Positions 7,861 through 17,756 of a DNA stretch of 27,218 nt are shown here, in pieces. The notes beneath the pieces were generated by a model. It did no database searches. It was not told where the DNA came from and saw only the letters and a list, made by a program, of their open reading frames with translations. The stretch is from Hymenopellis radicata. Taxonomy: Eukaryota > Basidiomycota > Agaricomycetes > Agaricales > Physalacriaceae. The translations under genes were made by a program, and so were the position numbers. The stretch's first letter is position 1; each line of letters begins with the position of its first letter. Where the stretch lies: contig JADNRX010000667.1 of the NCBI GenBank assembly GCA_015501595.1, forward strand, positions 1 through 27,218, read 5' to 3'.

Positions 7861-8860
7861 CACATTCGCAGGAGCGACGACGACGATCTTTAAATACTCT
7901 TTTACTTATGTTACCACTGGACATTTTACTTACTTACACTCTCAAATGTTGCACGGGATGCTCGTCAAGTCTTGTCGCCGTCAGCGGAGGGAGGGACGAT
8001 GATGCTATGTCTGGGTGACTTTGATGCCATACAAGTCTGTGCACGATATGGCTGTAGGATGCTTTCTTGGCCAGCGGTGGTCTTTGATGTGGATGTGGAT
8101 TCATTGAGCTTGTGTTCGTGTTGTCCGGTAAGTGTGTCCTGTGCGGTTTCCATCAGTTCATTACTCACGCCGCCTTGTCCAGTACGCGAGCCGAGGTGTA
8201 TGTAGCATATATAGCGGTGAGTCAATGCTGCGCTTTTGGAAGATGTCGAAACTAACAAGGTTTTCGCAGCATATAATTGGATACAATTTGGATACAATTT
8301 GGATACAATAGCGTACATTAGTTAGATATGAGCCCGTAAGCGAGGTCAAAGTAAGGCTGAGTACATACGGTTGTGGTCTCGAGCATAGCCACAGCGGTGC
8401 GAGAGAGACGTCGACGGGTTACGGTGTGAGGAGTCATAGTCAGCACAGCCACGTCCAATCAGCCTTGTCTTTCAATTGGCCATCACCACGTCTCTTGAAA
8501 GAAGTCGCGCCCCAGTGAAGAAGCCGCGACGACGCATACGACAGGAGCATCCCGTGAAGACGCACCCAGGAGCATAACCCAGAGACGCCCGCCAGAGGAG
8601 AACCCGCGAAGACGCACCCCGGCGGAGTATGTCCCCAAGACGAGTTGCGTGGCGGCCGTTTTATTATGACTTGCGTTTTGCGAGCTATCAAATCCCAGTG
8701 AGCCGGGAGCAGCGACGACGACAGCAACACGTACGTTCTGAAGCGGTCGCGTACGGTTTCAGTGATAGATCCTAGCGCAGACAGAAAGGGAGCCCGCGGC
8801 CAGGGAAACAGGGATGGAAAGGGCGGGCGATGAAGAATCTCACATTTGTTTTCACTTTAC
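7861..8860. other. Intergenic region with short repeats
   Basis: No supported gene. The stretch 8560-8630 is made of degenerate gaagacgcaccc-like units, and a perfect 11-bp triplet repeat lies at 8277-8309. Open frames of 60-120 codons on both strands lack family signatures. Confidence 0.4.
8277..8309 (+). repeat. Perfect tandem repeat, 3 x 11 bp (ttggatacaat)
   Basis: Three exact head-to-tail units. No coding context; likely a simple minisatellite. Confidence 0.95.
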
Positions 8861-8864
8861 GCTC

Positions 8865-8980
8865 ATTGTCCGAGTCGTCGTCGTCGTACGCGACGAGGCC
8901 TGTCGTCATTTAGCACTGTTGCATGTCGTCGTTGACAGAGTACATCTGCCATTCATGGTTGTGGCTGTGGTCGAGACAAT
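8865..8980 (+). repeat. Leader block shared by the two NTPase paralogues, copy 2
   Basis: Matches 4455-4600 (gtcgtcgtcgtacgcgac, tttagcactgttg, gtggctgtggtcga). It lies 50-160 nt upstream of the ATG at 9028, so it is probably the promoter or 5' leader of the NTPase-nuclease gene. Confidence 0.6.
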
Positions 8981-9027
8981 TCAAACTCCGCCACTCAATA
9001 AGAACCGCCAACGTATACTCCTGTAAA

Positions 9028-11662
9028 ATGAGTAGAGATCATGCAAGCCAAAAAATTGGTACGATTGATGCGTAATAATTCCTCGTTGACCACATATCCT
9101 TCCAGCGGTCGAAAAATCTTGGGAAATCGAGTTCAAAGGCGAATCAGCCAACTTTTTTCTAAAAATTCTGCAAGAGTATCAAAGCAGAGACCATCATGGG
9201 AGCTCTTTCTATGCTCGATACATGACTTTTATTCAGTCGTCTGGTACCGGCAAGTCACGAATTGTTGACGAGGCTGGAAGGAAGTGCATTCACATACCTC
9301 TCAATCTTTCGAATGCGCAACGTACGGTGTCTAAGAGCTTGTTTTGAGATCTGTCTCACAGTGTTTCTGGATAGCCTATCCACCCAGTGACCCTTCTACT
9401 CGACATTGGCTCCTTCTTTTCGACGACTATGGGAAGCCTTATCTCCGTTCGCAAGCGCTTCTCTACGGCCTTCTTCAACAGACGCGGATTTGCTTGCAGC
9501 AATTGGAAGAAAGCCTTCCAAGTAAACTACAAGTTCACGACAAGGGTCAGTTCACGACACGTTCTGTTTAACATTCACGTCTACATGTAGCAGAGTCGAC
9601 ACGAACGAGGCTGCAGGTCTTGGCTACCATGCTGCGTGATCATCTAACCGAAGGAATGACGTTCGAGAAGCATGGAGAAAATCGACGCGCTTTTCACGCT
9701 GCGGCAATAGACCTCGCCGAGCAGGTATGTTACAGCGATATCGAATCTTACTACCTGATCACTGGCCATGTCATCAGTTCTTCACTGGCAAGGCGCGTCT
9801 CCCTGAACAAAGTGAGTAGCTGGCAATTATTATCTGCTTTACCCTCACCAGTTCCCTTTTGTAGCCTATTATGTTCCTTCAGCCGCAAAAGCCTTGTGGG
9901 AATTTATCGATCCCAACCACCAGCTACCAGCGTCCGAACCCACCGTTCTATTATCTTTCGACTCGGCGCATAACATCCTCACCCGTGCTCCCTCTCTCTT
10001 TCCCGAGCTCTGCCGTGCACTATACCTCATCAAGAGTGCACCGTTCTGGGCTATCTTCCTGTCCACGGCGGCAAAATTCCCTCGGGTTGCCCCCGATCCA
10101 AATTACAGACTATTCCCGCCCATTACTGAAACCGGGTTCGACCAGTTTGCCGAGCGCATCGTCAGTGGCGATCCCCAGTGGACACTTGATCGTATTGCTT
10201 CCACCCACCATATAGCGCATCTAGGACGTGCCTTGTAGGAGAGCGTTGCAGCCTTCTTCAAATCAAATTTAACTCCGATTACAGGTTTGCCACCCGGTTC
10301 GACCAGGGAGACCTCACAGTCCGTGAGGAGACCATATGGTTTGCGCACGTCAAGCTTCTATGCTTCAGCGCGGGTAGCGAATACTCAATTCTCCCAGATG
10401 ATGCTCAATTGGCGTGTCTTGCGGTTCGACTTGCCCTCGATTTTAAGGCAGGTGCCTTGGACGGCGCTCAACGTTGTCAAGTTGAGAGGCATATGCGCGT
10501 AGTTCTATCCATGGACGACAACCACAACATGATTACGGTTTCTTCTTCGGAGCCTCTCCTTGCGCAAGCCGCATATAGTGCGATGAGGGACATCAGAAGT
10601 TGGGTGCCGGCGGAAGCGCTGCGGAAGCACATTTTCTCGTCTGGAATCAGCGTTGGACATCGCGGCGAGTGTGCCGCTTCGTTGGCTGTATTGCTTGCTC
10701 GTGATGCTGCCGTGGAACATGACCGTGCCTCTGCCAAAGGAGGTACAACGCTCAAGGACGATGGTTCACGGCGGGTCATCGCTGTTACCAGTTTTCTCGC
10801 GGCTCTTCTTGCGACTGACAGCAAACGGCTAGTGGCTGAGCCCCCCACTTTCTACCGAAGCATCGGCGAGGCGTATGCACCGCTTGGACATGCATTCAAG
10901 GACGGGCATATCTGGTTCAATCATTTCGTTCGCGTGGACGACTTTGACGTGATAAACCAGGAGTTTCTATGGCGCCTCGTTGGTCGTGGAGCTGCTGTCA
11001 TTTTCCCAAACAACCAACGGTCCATTGATCTTTTGATTCCTGTTCTCATCGGGGACGTGCTCGCCAAGGAGAACGTGACTGCAATTTTCATACAGATCAA
11101 AAACGACAAAAGCTACACTGAGAAACCTACGCGATGGCTGTTCGACGCGATGGATCCCTTCTGCGTGGGTCTCTTCGCTAAAGGCGTCGTTCCTCTACCC
11201 GTTATCCGCATGGTCTTTGCGCTAGCGTCAAAAGAGCATTCAGTCGACTACCTCCTGCCAGAGCAATCGCCTACACTCATTGAAAGCTCGGAATTCCGGC
11301 CGCCGGGTCTAGAGACTACCTACACTGCATACGACATTTGGTGCTCGGGGATGTCCCACAGGACTTTTCGCGTGATAAGGGAGAATGAGGAATCGACATA
11401 CCAAGATATCCTCCGAGTCCATCACAATCCGTATATGCGCTGCCCATCAGAGTTTGAAAAAGAACGAGGAGACATGCTACGGGCGATGAAACCGGGAGTG
11501 TCGTCGTTGCCGGCGCATCATCGGCGCTATGTTAGTGTGGATTCAAGGGATGTGGATGTGATTTTGGATGATGAGGTACCCGATGTACAGCAGGAACAGT
11601 TTAGTATGGAAGAATGGTGTAGGATCACTGGAGAAGCTGACTCGGAGTCTAGTACTGGGTAA
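9028..11662 (+). CDS. P-loop NTPase fused to a restriction-endonuclease-like domain (Crinkler/CR-type), apparently intact
   Basis: Exons: 9028-9058, 9106-9321, 9375-9545, 9591-9724, 9778-9811, 9865-10234, 10285-11662 (2334 nt, 777 aa, all phases consistent; introns 45-53 nt with good donors and acceptors). The tiny first exon is inferred: it supplies the only ATG that splices in frame. Seen: Walker A-type SSGTGKSR at residues 55-62 (the leading Gly of GxxxxGK is Gln); PPSDPS block; Walker B-like VLLSFDSAH at 223-231, with Ser where a DEAH-type motif would have Glu; LFPPITETGFDQFAER; then the single large last exon with E545, D567 (SIDLLIPVL) and Q589-I-K591 (AIFIQIKND). E...D...QxK after a beta-rich stretch is the pattern of Mrr-like restriction-endonuclease folds. 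P-loop NTPase plus REase is the architecture described for Crinkler-RHS-type eukaryotic effectors; assignment to that class and nuclease activity are inference. No secretion signal was seen. Its broken paralogue is at 4626-5640. Confidence 0.75.
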
Positions 11663-11888
11663 TGCGGTTCTTCGTGTATATGCAGAAAGAGTAAGAATGC
11701 AGTGGCCTTGGGTCGCGTACGTGATCAGGTTGAAATTGGGGCGCACAGTGCTGTTTATGGCCGGACCCGGACCATTGAAAATCATCAGGAAGAGAACCCT
11801 ATGAGCGTACTAAGCCAGTAGCGCCATCTTAGAACTACTCACTCTCCGGTCGGCAAGGTCCGGGAACAACAGCGATCGAAGACGCTCT
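11663..11888. other. Short spacer after the NTPase-nuclease gene
   Basis: No coding signal beyond the stop at 11660-11662. Leads into the third NTPase-family remnant. Confidence 0.4.
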
Positions 11889-11969
11889 TGCAAGTTGACC
11901 GCCACCGTCATGTCCAGTCCCGCAAGCGTCGACACCTCGACACGAAATCTCCCGATTCGATGGACACCA
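11889..11969 (+). pseudogene. Third NTPase-family remnant (start region only)
   Basis: About 80 nt closely matching the start of the broken NTPase gene at 4607-4685: gcaagttgaccg, an ATG at 11910, and cacctcgacacgaaatctcc. Homology then stops abruptly and unrelated repeat sequence begins. It is a fragment, not a gene. Confidence 0.7.
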
Positions 11970-11974
11970 CTAAG

Positions 11975-12160
11975 CATGATGGTGAATATTCTCTCTGAAA
12001 CATATGCGATCTCACCTCATGCTTTACTAGATCACGGATGGGGGACCTCTGCTGCCACGCCTCGCTCTACCAGTTATTACAGACGTCGGTGTAATCCACA
12101 AGTGACGAAGACCTTCAGCCTACTTTCGAGGCCATTATGGACAAAACGCGATCGTCCCCG
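11975..12160 (+). repeat. Dispersed ~180-bp repeat, copy 1 (matches 18405-18580)
   Basis: Shares ggtgaatattctc, tctcacctcatgcttta, gatc/gatcgcggatgg, gctctaccag, tacagacgtcg and gaagacc-ttcagcctac with 18405-18580 in the same orientation. The two copies lie 6.4 kb apart and end in different flanks. Nature unknown; an exon fragment of a lost gene is possible. Confidence 0.75.
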
Positions 12161-13260
12161 ATGCACTCCGCGACTGAAGAGTTCTTGTTGCTGATGCGGT
12201 CGGTTGCACAATACCCGTCTAACTATCAGTCCTTTCCTGTGTCTGTGCTTGATGAACTGTATTAGCTAACTACGTACCGGGAATGAGTATCAGCGGCTCG
12301 TGGCTTGAGAAATATCGACTTGTGAGTTCTTGGTATCCTGAGTGACCTCAATGAGGCTCAATCAAATCTCCTCTGCTCTAGAACGGAGGGTCCGGAGTTT
12401 GCCGGTACACGTCTTTTCCATCCTGCCATCATGTCTGAAATCCGCGGCGGCACTAGTCAAGTAACTCCCTGTTGGCGACCAAGAAATTGTACCTGTATCT
12501 GGCTCGTGTAGCAGCTTTCTGCTTGCCATGGCGTCGGTGACTAAGGCGCGGGCGTTCTCGGCGTGCGGACTCTCAAAGCTCAGCTATTTTGTCGTGCACT
12601 GGCCCCAAGGTGAGGCCTCGTTACTTGCTATAGGCCAAGTCGTAGAGTTCCGTTAAAGCATTAATCCACCGGACTAGGAACAGTTGGAAAAGGGTATGCC
12701 GATGCTTGATCGCACCACAGATATGGCTATCTGCTACGAAAAGAGTGGGTAAGCAACACATCTTCATCTTCTTGGACTGAATACAGATTATGATTTTAGC
12801 GAACTCCGTGGATTTCTGTTCTCTAGGTATCGCATTTTGGAGGATCCTTCCTCTTAGTTCGGCAGGTTTAACTAAACGATGCCGCGATACGTTCGTACGG
12901 ACGCATCTCCTCTAGCAATTATCCCGGTGGGTCTATACACGCGGTATACATGGCAACAGACTAACAGCATATAAGGTACTCGCCTTTATCACGATCACCC
13001 GGCGGTAAATTGCGCCACAGATTCTTAAAGCCATTTAGGGTGGTATGTCGGTCTGTTTGACTCGGTTAACAGGGCTTAATCTATTTTCCTTTAGACGTCC
13101 ACATTGCCTGATATAGGCGACAATGGGCACTATCCGAGGGCATTTGTTTGGCCGACTTTGGTACCTCTTCAGAGCGTTCTGTTTATAACGTGACCATCTC
13201 CCTCTTTGTCTACAACAATCCTCTTCCTCGGACCACCAAGGTAAGCCCCCCCTCCCTCAA
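12106..13260 (+). other. Exon-like stretches of an unidentified, probably broken gene
   Basis: A good exon-like frame runs across about 12106-12252 (TFEAIMDKTRSS, FLLLMRSVAQYPSNYQSFPV). A segment near 12277-12320 reads PGMSISGSWLEKYRL and meets a GTGAGT donor. Further on, CYEKS and ELRGFLFSRYRILEDPS flank a possible intron near 12750-12800. Stops separate these parts in all frames. I do not recognise the family. The stretch could be one decayed gene or several fragments. Confidence 0.3.
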
Positions 13261-13319
13261 GTCGCACCGGCTTGCCTGAACGAATTTGACAGCCTTACTT
13301 CCCGCCCGAATACACCACG

Positions 13320-14660
13320 ATGTCTATTGCGAGCAACCACTTGCACCAGACCGAAAGCAGCGCGCCTGCAGTCCCACTACTCCAATCGTTCTCTCTATCA
13401 ACAATGCTTCGCCGATCCAGGAACTACCGCGGGAGCTCATGGAGGAGATATTCCTCTACCATACGCCTCCAGACGGCATCAAGGCCTTGTGTGTTCGAAA
13501 CGATCCCTGGACATTGGCCAATGTCTGTCGGTCTTGGCGCGATGTGGCTACGCGCTGCCCTCGCCTGTGGAGGCACATAGACGTGCCCGTGCGTGTTTTT
13601 GCCCAATGTTCAAACCCGGTTGCCTTGCTATCTCTCGTTGTATCTCGTGCACAGGCGATGGATCTGTTCATCACATTCGATGCCCGTCACGTAGAGGACG
13701 ACGCCGGAAATGTCGTTGAGAATCTCTTGGCCCTGACTTTGGCTTTATTTAAGGTCTTGGTGGAACGCAGTACGCAATGGCACACCGTTCAACTTATCGA
13801 GTTCGACACGCTGTGCATAGGTGTCCTTGAAGGTGTTCGGGACAGGCTTCCGCGGCTCACGAAGCTCGATGTTCAACCTCATGTCGAGGCCGACTGGGGG
13901 ACTCCAGGTTTCACAACTGCTCCACTTCTCAAGAGCATATGCCTGTTTTTTTCTGCGGAGGTCGTGGTGCACTGTATTCCTGGGCAAGCCCAGCTAACTT
14001 TGGTGTAGAAGGTGCCTACTATGACTGCTCCCTGGTCGCCCTACTGCGTCATTGTCCCCTCCTCAAGGTGCTGGGCATGCGTTTCCTGCGGCCACCCCCG
14101 TCGATGAGCGCGTTACCTCTCAGATCACACGATTCATCATGCCTGGTTCTTTTTCCGATTTGACTCTCGTTCGTCTTCTGCCGCTTCGTACGCTCAGCAT
14201 CGGCGATATCGACGGTACATCGCTCGAAACCATCCTTCCCTCTGTGCTAGATCTCCTCAAACATTCTCGCTGCCCGCTTGTTTCATTGGAGCTCATCACC
14301 TGCGATTTGGCGGGCTTGGTAGCAGTGCTTGAGCTCGTGCCGCAGCTGCAGAAGCTTACCGTTGTGTTCGACCAGTTCTTACCCGACACGGCGGCTTTCG
14401 TTTCCGGCGTCGACCAAGCATTGTCCGCGTTGATGATGGATTTGGAAAAAGTGGATTTACTGCCCAATCTCCAGCAACTGCTGCTCCTCTTCCTTATCCC
14501 GAAGAAGAGCTTGGCGTCGGAGTTTACGTTCTTCAAGAACGAAGGGGTAGCCGCGATGCTTCGACGCAGGAGTGCACAGTGTCAATTGGATGCGTATTGT
14601 CGTTTTGATTTTGAAGAAGTTTACATCGCCGAGGATGGCTGGCTAGGTAGCGTTCATTGA
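13320..14660 (+). pseudogene. F-box / leucine-rich-repeat-like protein, frame-shifted
   Basis: An F-box (IQELPRELMEEIF, WTLANVCRSWRDVATRCPRLW) is encoded at about 13420-13570, followed by a long leucine-rich region as in Agaricomycete F-box proteins, which bind Skp1 in SCF ubiquitin ligases. The reading frame changes at least twice: near 13950-14010 (a T-run; alternatively a 38-nt intron with GTATTC donor and a GCTAAC branch site), and near 14085-14105 in a C-run. The best placed ATG (13320, cacgATGtc) is itself in a different frame from the F-box. A probable leader intron (13242-13291, GTAAGC donor, TTGACAG acceptor) lies just upstream. The last frame runs cleanly to the stop at 14658-14660. 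Either a decaying gene or one with homopolymer sequencing errors. Confidence 0.7.
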
Positions 14661-14756
14661 TGGACGACTGGGATAGTGTGTTTTCTCCTGAATCGCATTT
14701 ATTGGCGGTTATCACATCTGTAACATATTTAGATATACTGTATATACCGTTTTCAA

Positions 14757-14890
14757 TGATTCGTGCTATCGATGCCAGTGGTGTACAGGACGACGTAGGG
14801 AATCTCCTCTCTGAACTGGCTTTGACTTTATTGAACGTGCTGATGGAACGCAGCAGGGCGATGGAACCGGGAGTGGGAATGCTTTTAAAC
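14757..14890 (+). pseudogene. Second F-box-gene fragment
   Basis: Encodes DASGVQDDVGNLL and LALTLLNVLMERS, matching the segment at about 13675-13775 of the preceding F-box gene (DARHVEDDAGNVVENLL, LALTLALFKVLVERS). No F-box and no complete repeat region; a remnant of a tandem paralogue about 100 nt after the first gene ends. Confidence 0.65.
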
Positions 14891-14905
14891 CTCAACCTTC
14901 GTTAG

Positions 14906-15183
14906 AGCGAACTCTTTCGTTACCGCCTCAGAGAACTTCGCAACAGGACCTTGCGTATAGTCGAGCTTCAAGCTGTTACCGGCCGATCTTTAAGCACGCG
15001 ACCTTGTAGCCAGCAGGCATCTTGGCGCGCGCTTTGAATGCCTTCAGATCGCCGATGGCGTACTACCAGAAGTGGTCGGTTTTGGTATAAGTGGTGCGAG
15101 CGGCGAGACTGCATACTAGGCTCAGCTGTTTCCATTGCCCTAACAGAGAAGGGTTAATACCGTATGAGGAGCTCCAATATCTA
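14906..15183. other. Spacer between F-box fragment and repeat B
   Basis: Contains a short minus-strand open segment (about 14995-15060, AIGDLKAFKARAKMPAGYKV) interrupted by stops on both sides. Possibly an old gene fragment; family not recognised. Confidence 0.3.
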
Positions 15184-15523
15184 CTCATGATTGGAGGCAT
15201 TGGAGGCAAGGAGCTGCGATCAGTAAGTAAATTCTAGCTGTAAGTAGAAACCGACGATGTTGAATATTGAACTGGCGAAGCAGACGCGACTACCGCTGCG
15301 CGCACGTATTCATTCGCCGATCTGAGTAACAAAGCGGTATAAGTACTAGTCGGGGGTACAGAGACAACACTACTAAGAGTTCAGGATAAGTACGAGGGGC
15401 GCTGGATTATACAGTGGTCAGGCATACAACACCCCACGAGGAGACTCGTCACATTTCGTATAGCGCACAGAGCCGATGGCCTGGAAGCAGTCAGCATGAC
15501 GTTCGACAAAAGCACAACAAGAA

Positions 15524-15643
15524 GCTCAGAGATCTTGGTGGAAGAATTATCTCATCGGACGCGAGGTCCTCTGAAGTAGCAAATATATAAAGGTATAACA
15601 TCATAGAAGGCGAAAAGAGGTGTATATATTGGTTATTCACCTT
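15524..15643 (-). repeat. Dispersed intron/exon-like element, copy 2 (in repeat B)
   Basis: Donor-like GTGAATA, pyrimidine stretch, CTACTTCAG acceptor-like end (72-nt core, 15642-15571) and conserved exon-like flank containing tctctgagct on the minus strand. Confidence 0.7.
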
Positions 15644-15894
15644 GGTCTTGTAACCTTTCGACTTGTAATGTCGTAGAGGAGCGACCGCCTAGGCGGAATG
15701 TCTGGTGTGCTTGGGAAGTTAATCATCGCAGACGCGCCAGCCTGCGAAGATGCACGTCACAAGATCCTGGTAGAATCAGGCGGGGGCACAATGCCCAAGC
15801 GTTAGTAGTAGAACATTCTGAAGAGGAATTAGCACGAGATGGAAGAAGAAGGGAGATAGAAGGAAAAGCTCAGTAGTAAATAAATTGAGGAGTT

Positions 15895-15988
15895 GTTTTT
15901 TTCATGGGACTTTGTCCTCATAGGGTAGACAAAGATATAGCACCATATCGGAGGAAGTATAGAGCGAAAGAGACTGGATATTCACCTT
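15895..15988 (-). repeat. Dispersed intron/exon-like element, divergent copy in repeat B
   Basis: Counterpart of 3775-3870 with the same gain and loss of motifs, showing that repeats A and B were copied after both elements were in place. Confidence 0.5.
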
Positions 15989-16556
15989 AATAACCGAAAG
16001 TGGCAGAGTCCGCCACAGGACGACGTTCATGAACGTCGGCGGCATTCTTCGTCCCGCGTTGTAGGGAGGCGCATCGACCGACAAGATATCCAATACAAGG
16101 CAGGCCGCGAAGGCAGATAGGGAGGCTGTGTGTGAGGAGGGCTCGGTCGGGAACGACAGCTGGTGATGTACGACTGCAAGCGAGAGGGTAAATCATACTC
16201 TACCCAAGCAGCGTCGTACGCGTCCACAGATGACCAGTGCCACCGAGACCAAAGCGAGGCAGCCTGGAGGCTGTAGGCGACCAAATGGCGACCATAGTGG
16301 TCGAGAGCAAGGGAACAATTTGCAATTTTTTTCGCGTTCCGCACGTCACGTGTCCGTCCCTTCCCATTCTGGCCTCGTTCCCCACATTCTGCTCCTGGCC
16401 GCATTGCTTTCATCGGAGAGCCCCACTAGGACTGGAACGGCAAAGAAGTGCCCGATTGTTGGTACAACCGCCTGGTTCTGTATGAGATTTCCAGGCCGAA
16501 TGCATGCGACTATTGGACTACCGTTGTCAAATTAACTATACAACCGTCCGAGAAAA

Positions 16557-16934
16557 TTACCACTCTTTGCCGAGCTTGAAGTGCCATTCCCAGTCGGCAT
16601 AGATCTTACCGTCGGCGTCGACAACACGGCTTTTCACGTTGTACGTACCCGTGCGCACGAGCATACCGGACGGAGAGACATCGGGGTCAAAGTTCTTGAT
16701 GTATGGCTCGCCATTCGGATGAGGCCCATACGACCCGAGCATCTGATATAGTCTGTCGACCTTGACACCCGCCCGCTTGACCCCTTGGATGTATCGCACG
16801 CCTGAGATGATGGAGTGGTTCACTTTGAACGTGATGCGGACGTCGCCCTCCTTGATGACAATCGGATTCATCTTTGTACCGACGAGCTTTGCGATGTCCT
16901 TGAGGTTTTTGACAATCTTTCGTCCCGCCGGTTC
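16557..16934 (-). pseudogene. Rho GDP-dissociation inhibitor, C-terminal part only
   Basis: RhoGDI keeps prenylated Rho GTPases soluble in the cytosol by burying the lipid in an immunoglobulin-like domain. The open frame (125 codons from the upstream TAA at 16937-16935) reads PIVIKEGDVRITFKVNHSII, GVRYIQGVKRAGVKVDR, MLGSYGPHPNGEPY, PSGMLVRTGTYNVKS and ends DWEWHFKLGKEW, which is the full second half of the domain with family-typical ending. Intact RhoGDIs are about 200 residues. The N-terminal regulatory arm and first strands are missing, and only about 55 nt separate the open frame from the end of the MYND gene, so there is no room for them. The part that remains has no lesion. A shorter duplicate lies at 26367-26483. 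Confidence 0.8.
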
Positions 16935-16990
16935 TTACTTGATGCGTATTCTGGTCCCAAGGAACAAACGAGTAAAACGACGCTCAACAC

Positions 16991-17756
16991 TTAGCCCCAG
17001 TCTGTGCGATTCCAAATGTGCAGTCTGGCGATAACTGGGCACTCCTTCCGATGCCCTCCTTCCTTCCAATCGGCAGCCTGGCATTCCTTGAAATGAAGCG
17101 TAAGATCAACTCAAGAGCAAACATCGAATATGGCGATTTACCCTACTGCAATAAGGTGTCTGGCATTTAGAGCAGCGCTCCGTCGATGGTTTTTTGCAGG
17201 AATTGCAGAGGTCCATCTCTCCCCGGTCATTCTTGTCGCGCAGGCGTTTATTCAGGGCCCGGAGTTGCGCCATCGAGCAAGGTAAAACCTAAACAAAGGG
17301 AACCATTTGAACGGCAGTGAACCCACAATCATCTAACATGTTCGAACGTACAAACACGGTGCTTGGATCTGTAATTATGTATCCATCTAGCGAACCACCA
17401 TCGCGTGAAAAGGGTACGCGCATTCCGCTCGTAATGCAGAGGATATGCCCGATTTTGCAAGCAGCCGCGTCCTGGACGGGATTTGCGGTGTAGAATACCA
17501 CGGGGAAGTAGTCATCGATCTTGTCTTTGACGATGAATACCGGGCGCGTCGAGGAGTTGTCTCGCACGATCTAAGTAGTAGTGAAGTAAAACCACTGGCC
17601 TGGTAGTAGCTTGACCATGAGAAAGGAGCTGACCTCCCCGAAGATAATCCAGCTCTCGCCCGGCTTTGGTGGCGCTACAGGCACATGCGCGGAATCTGGA
17701 AAATCCATTATATTCTCGAGGTCGAGCTTGTACACGGTTTCTGTGCCATGGGACAT
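16991..17756 (-). pseudogene. MYND-type zinc-finger protein with one premature stop
   Basis: Exons (minus): 17756-17352, 17288-17142, 17086-16991; introns of 63 and 55 nt (donors GTACGT and GTAAAT, acceptors TTTAG and CAAG). Conceptual length 214 residues plus stop. The N-terminal part (VYKLDLENIMDFPDSAHVP, PKPGESWIIFGEVSSF, STRPVFIVKDK) is the conserved domain of a large Agaricomycete MYND family. The C-terminal MYND finger is complete: CNSCKKPSTERCSKCQTPYC, then CQAADWKEGGHRKEC across intron 2. MYND fingers mediate protein contacts. One in-frame TAG (17573-17571, codon 62) cuts the first exon between FTTT and IVRDNSS; no splice solution removes it. Everything else is intact, so this may be a young pseudogene, a readthrough case or a base error. 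Confidence 0.8.

Larger units (their letters stand above)
15184..16452. repeat. Repeat B, ~1.27-kb dispersed repeat (copy of 3063-4413)
   Basis: Same edges as repeat A, same internal order (intron/exon-like element at 15524-15643, second element at 15895-15988, ACGTCACGTG at 16343-16352). It differs by many substitutions and indels. It is followed at once by the RhoGDI fragment region instead of an NTPase gene. Confidence 0.85.

Noticed and set aside
8440..8730. 96-codon minus-strand frame over degenerate repeats
   Set aside because: Low-complexity repeat-derived sequence without a promoter, splice or domain signal.
10235..10240. Apparent stop TAG after GRAL in the NTPase-nuclease gene
   Set aside because: It is inside a GTAGGA donor; removing 10235-10284 restores the frame as LGRALFATRFD.
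10477..10848. Long minus-strand open frame opposite the NTPase-nuclease gene
   Set aside because: Shadow of the conserved plus-strand exon; no family features.
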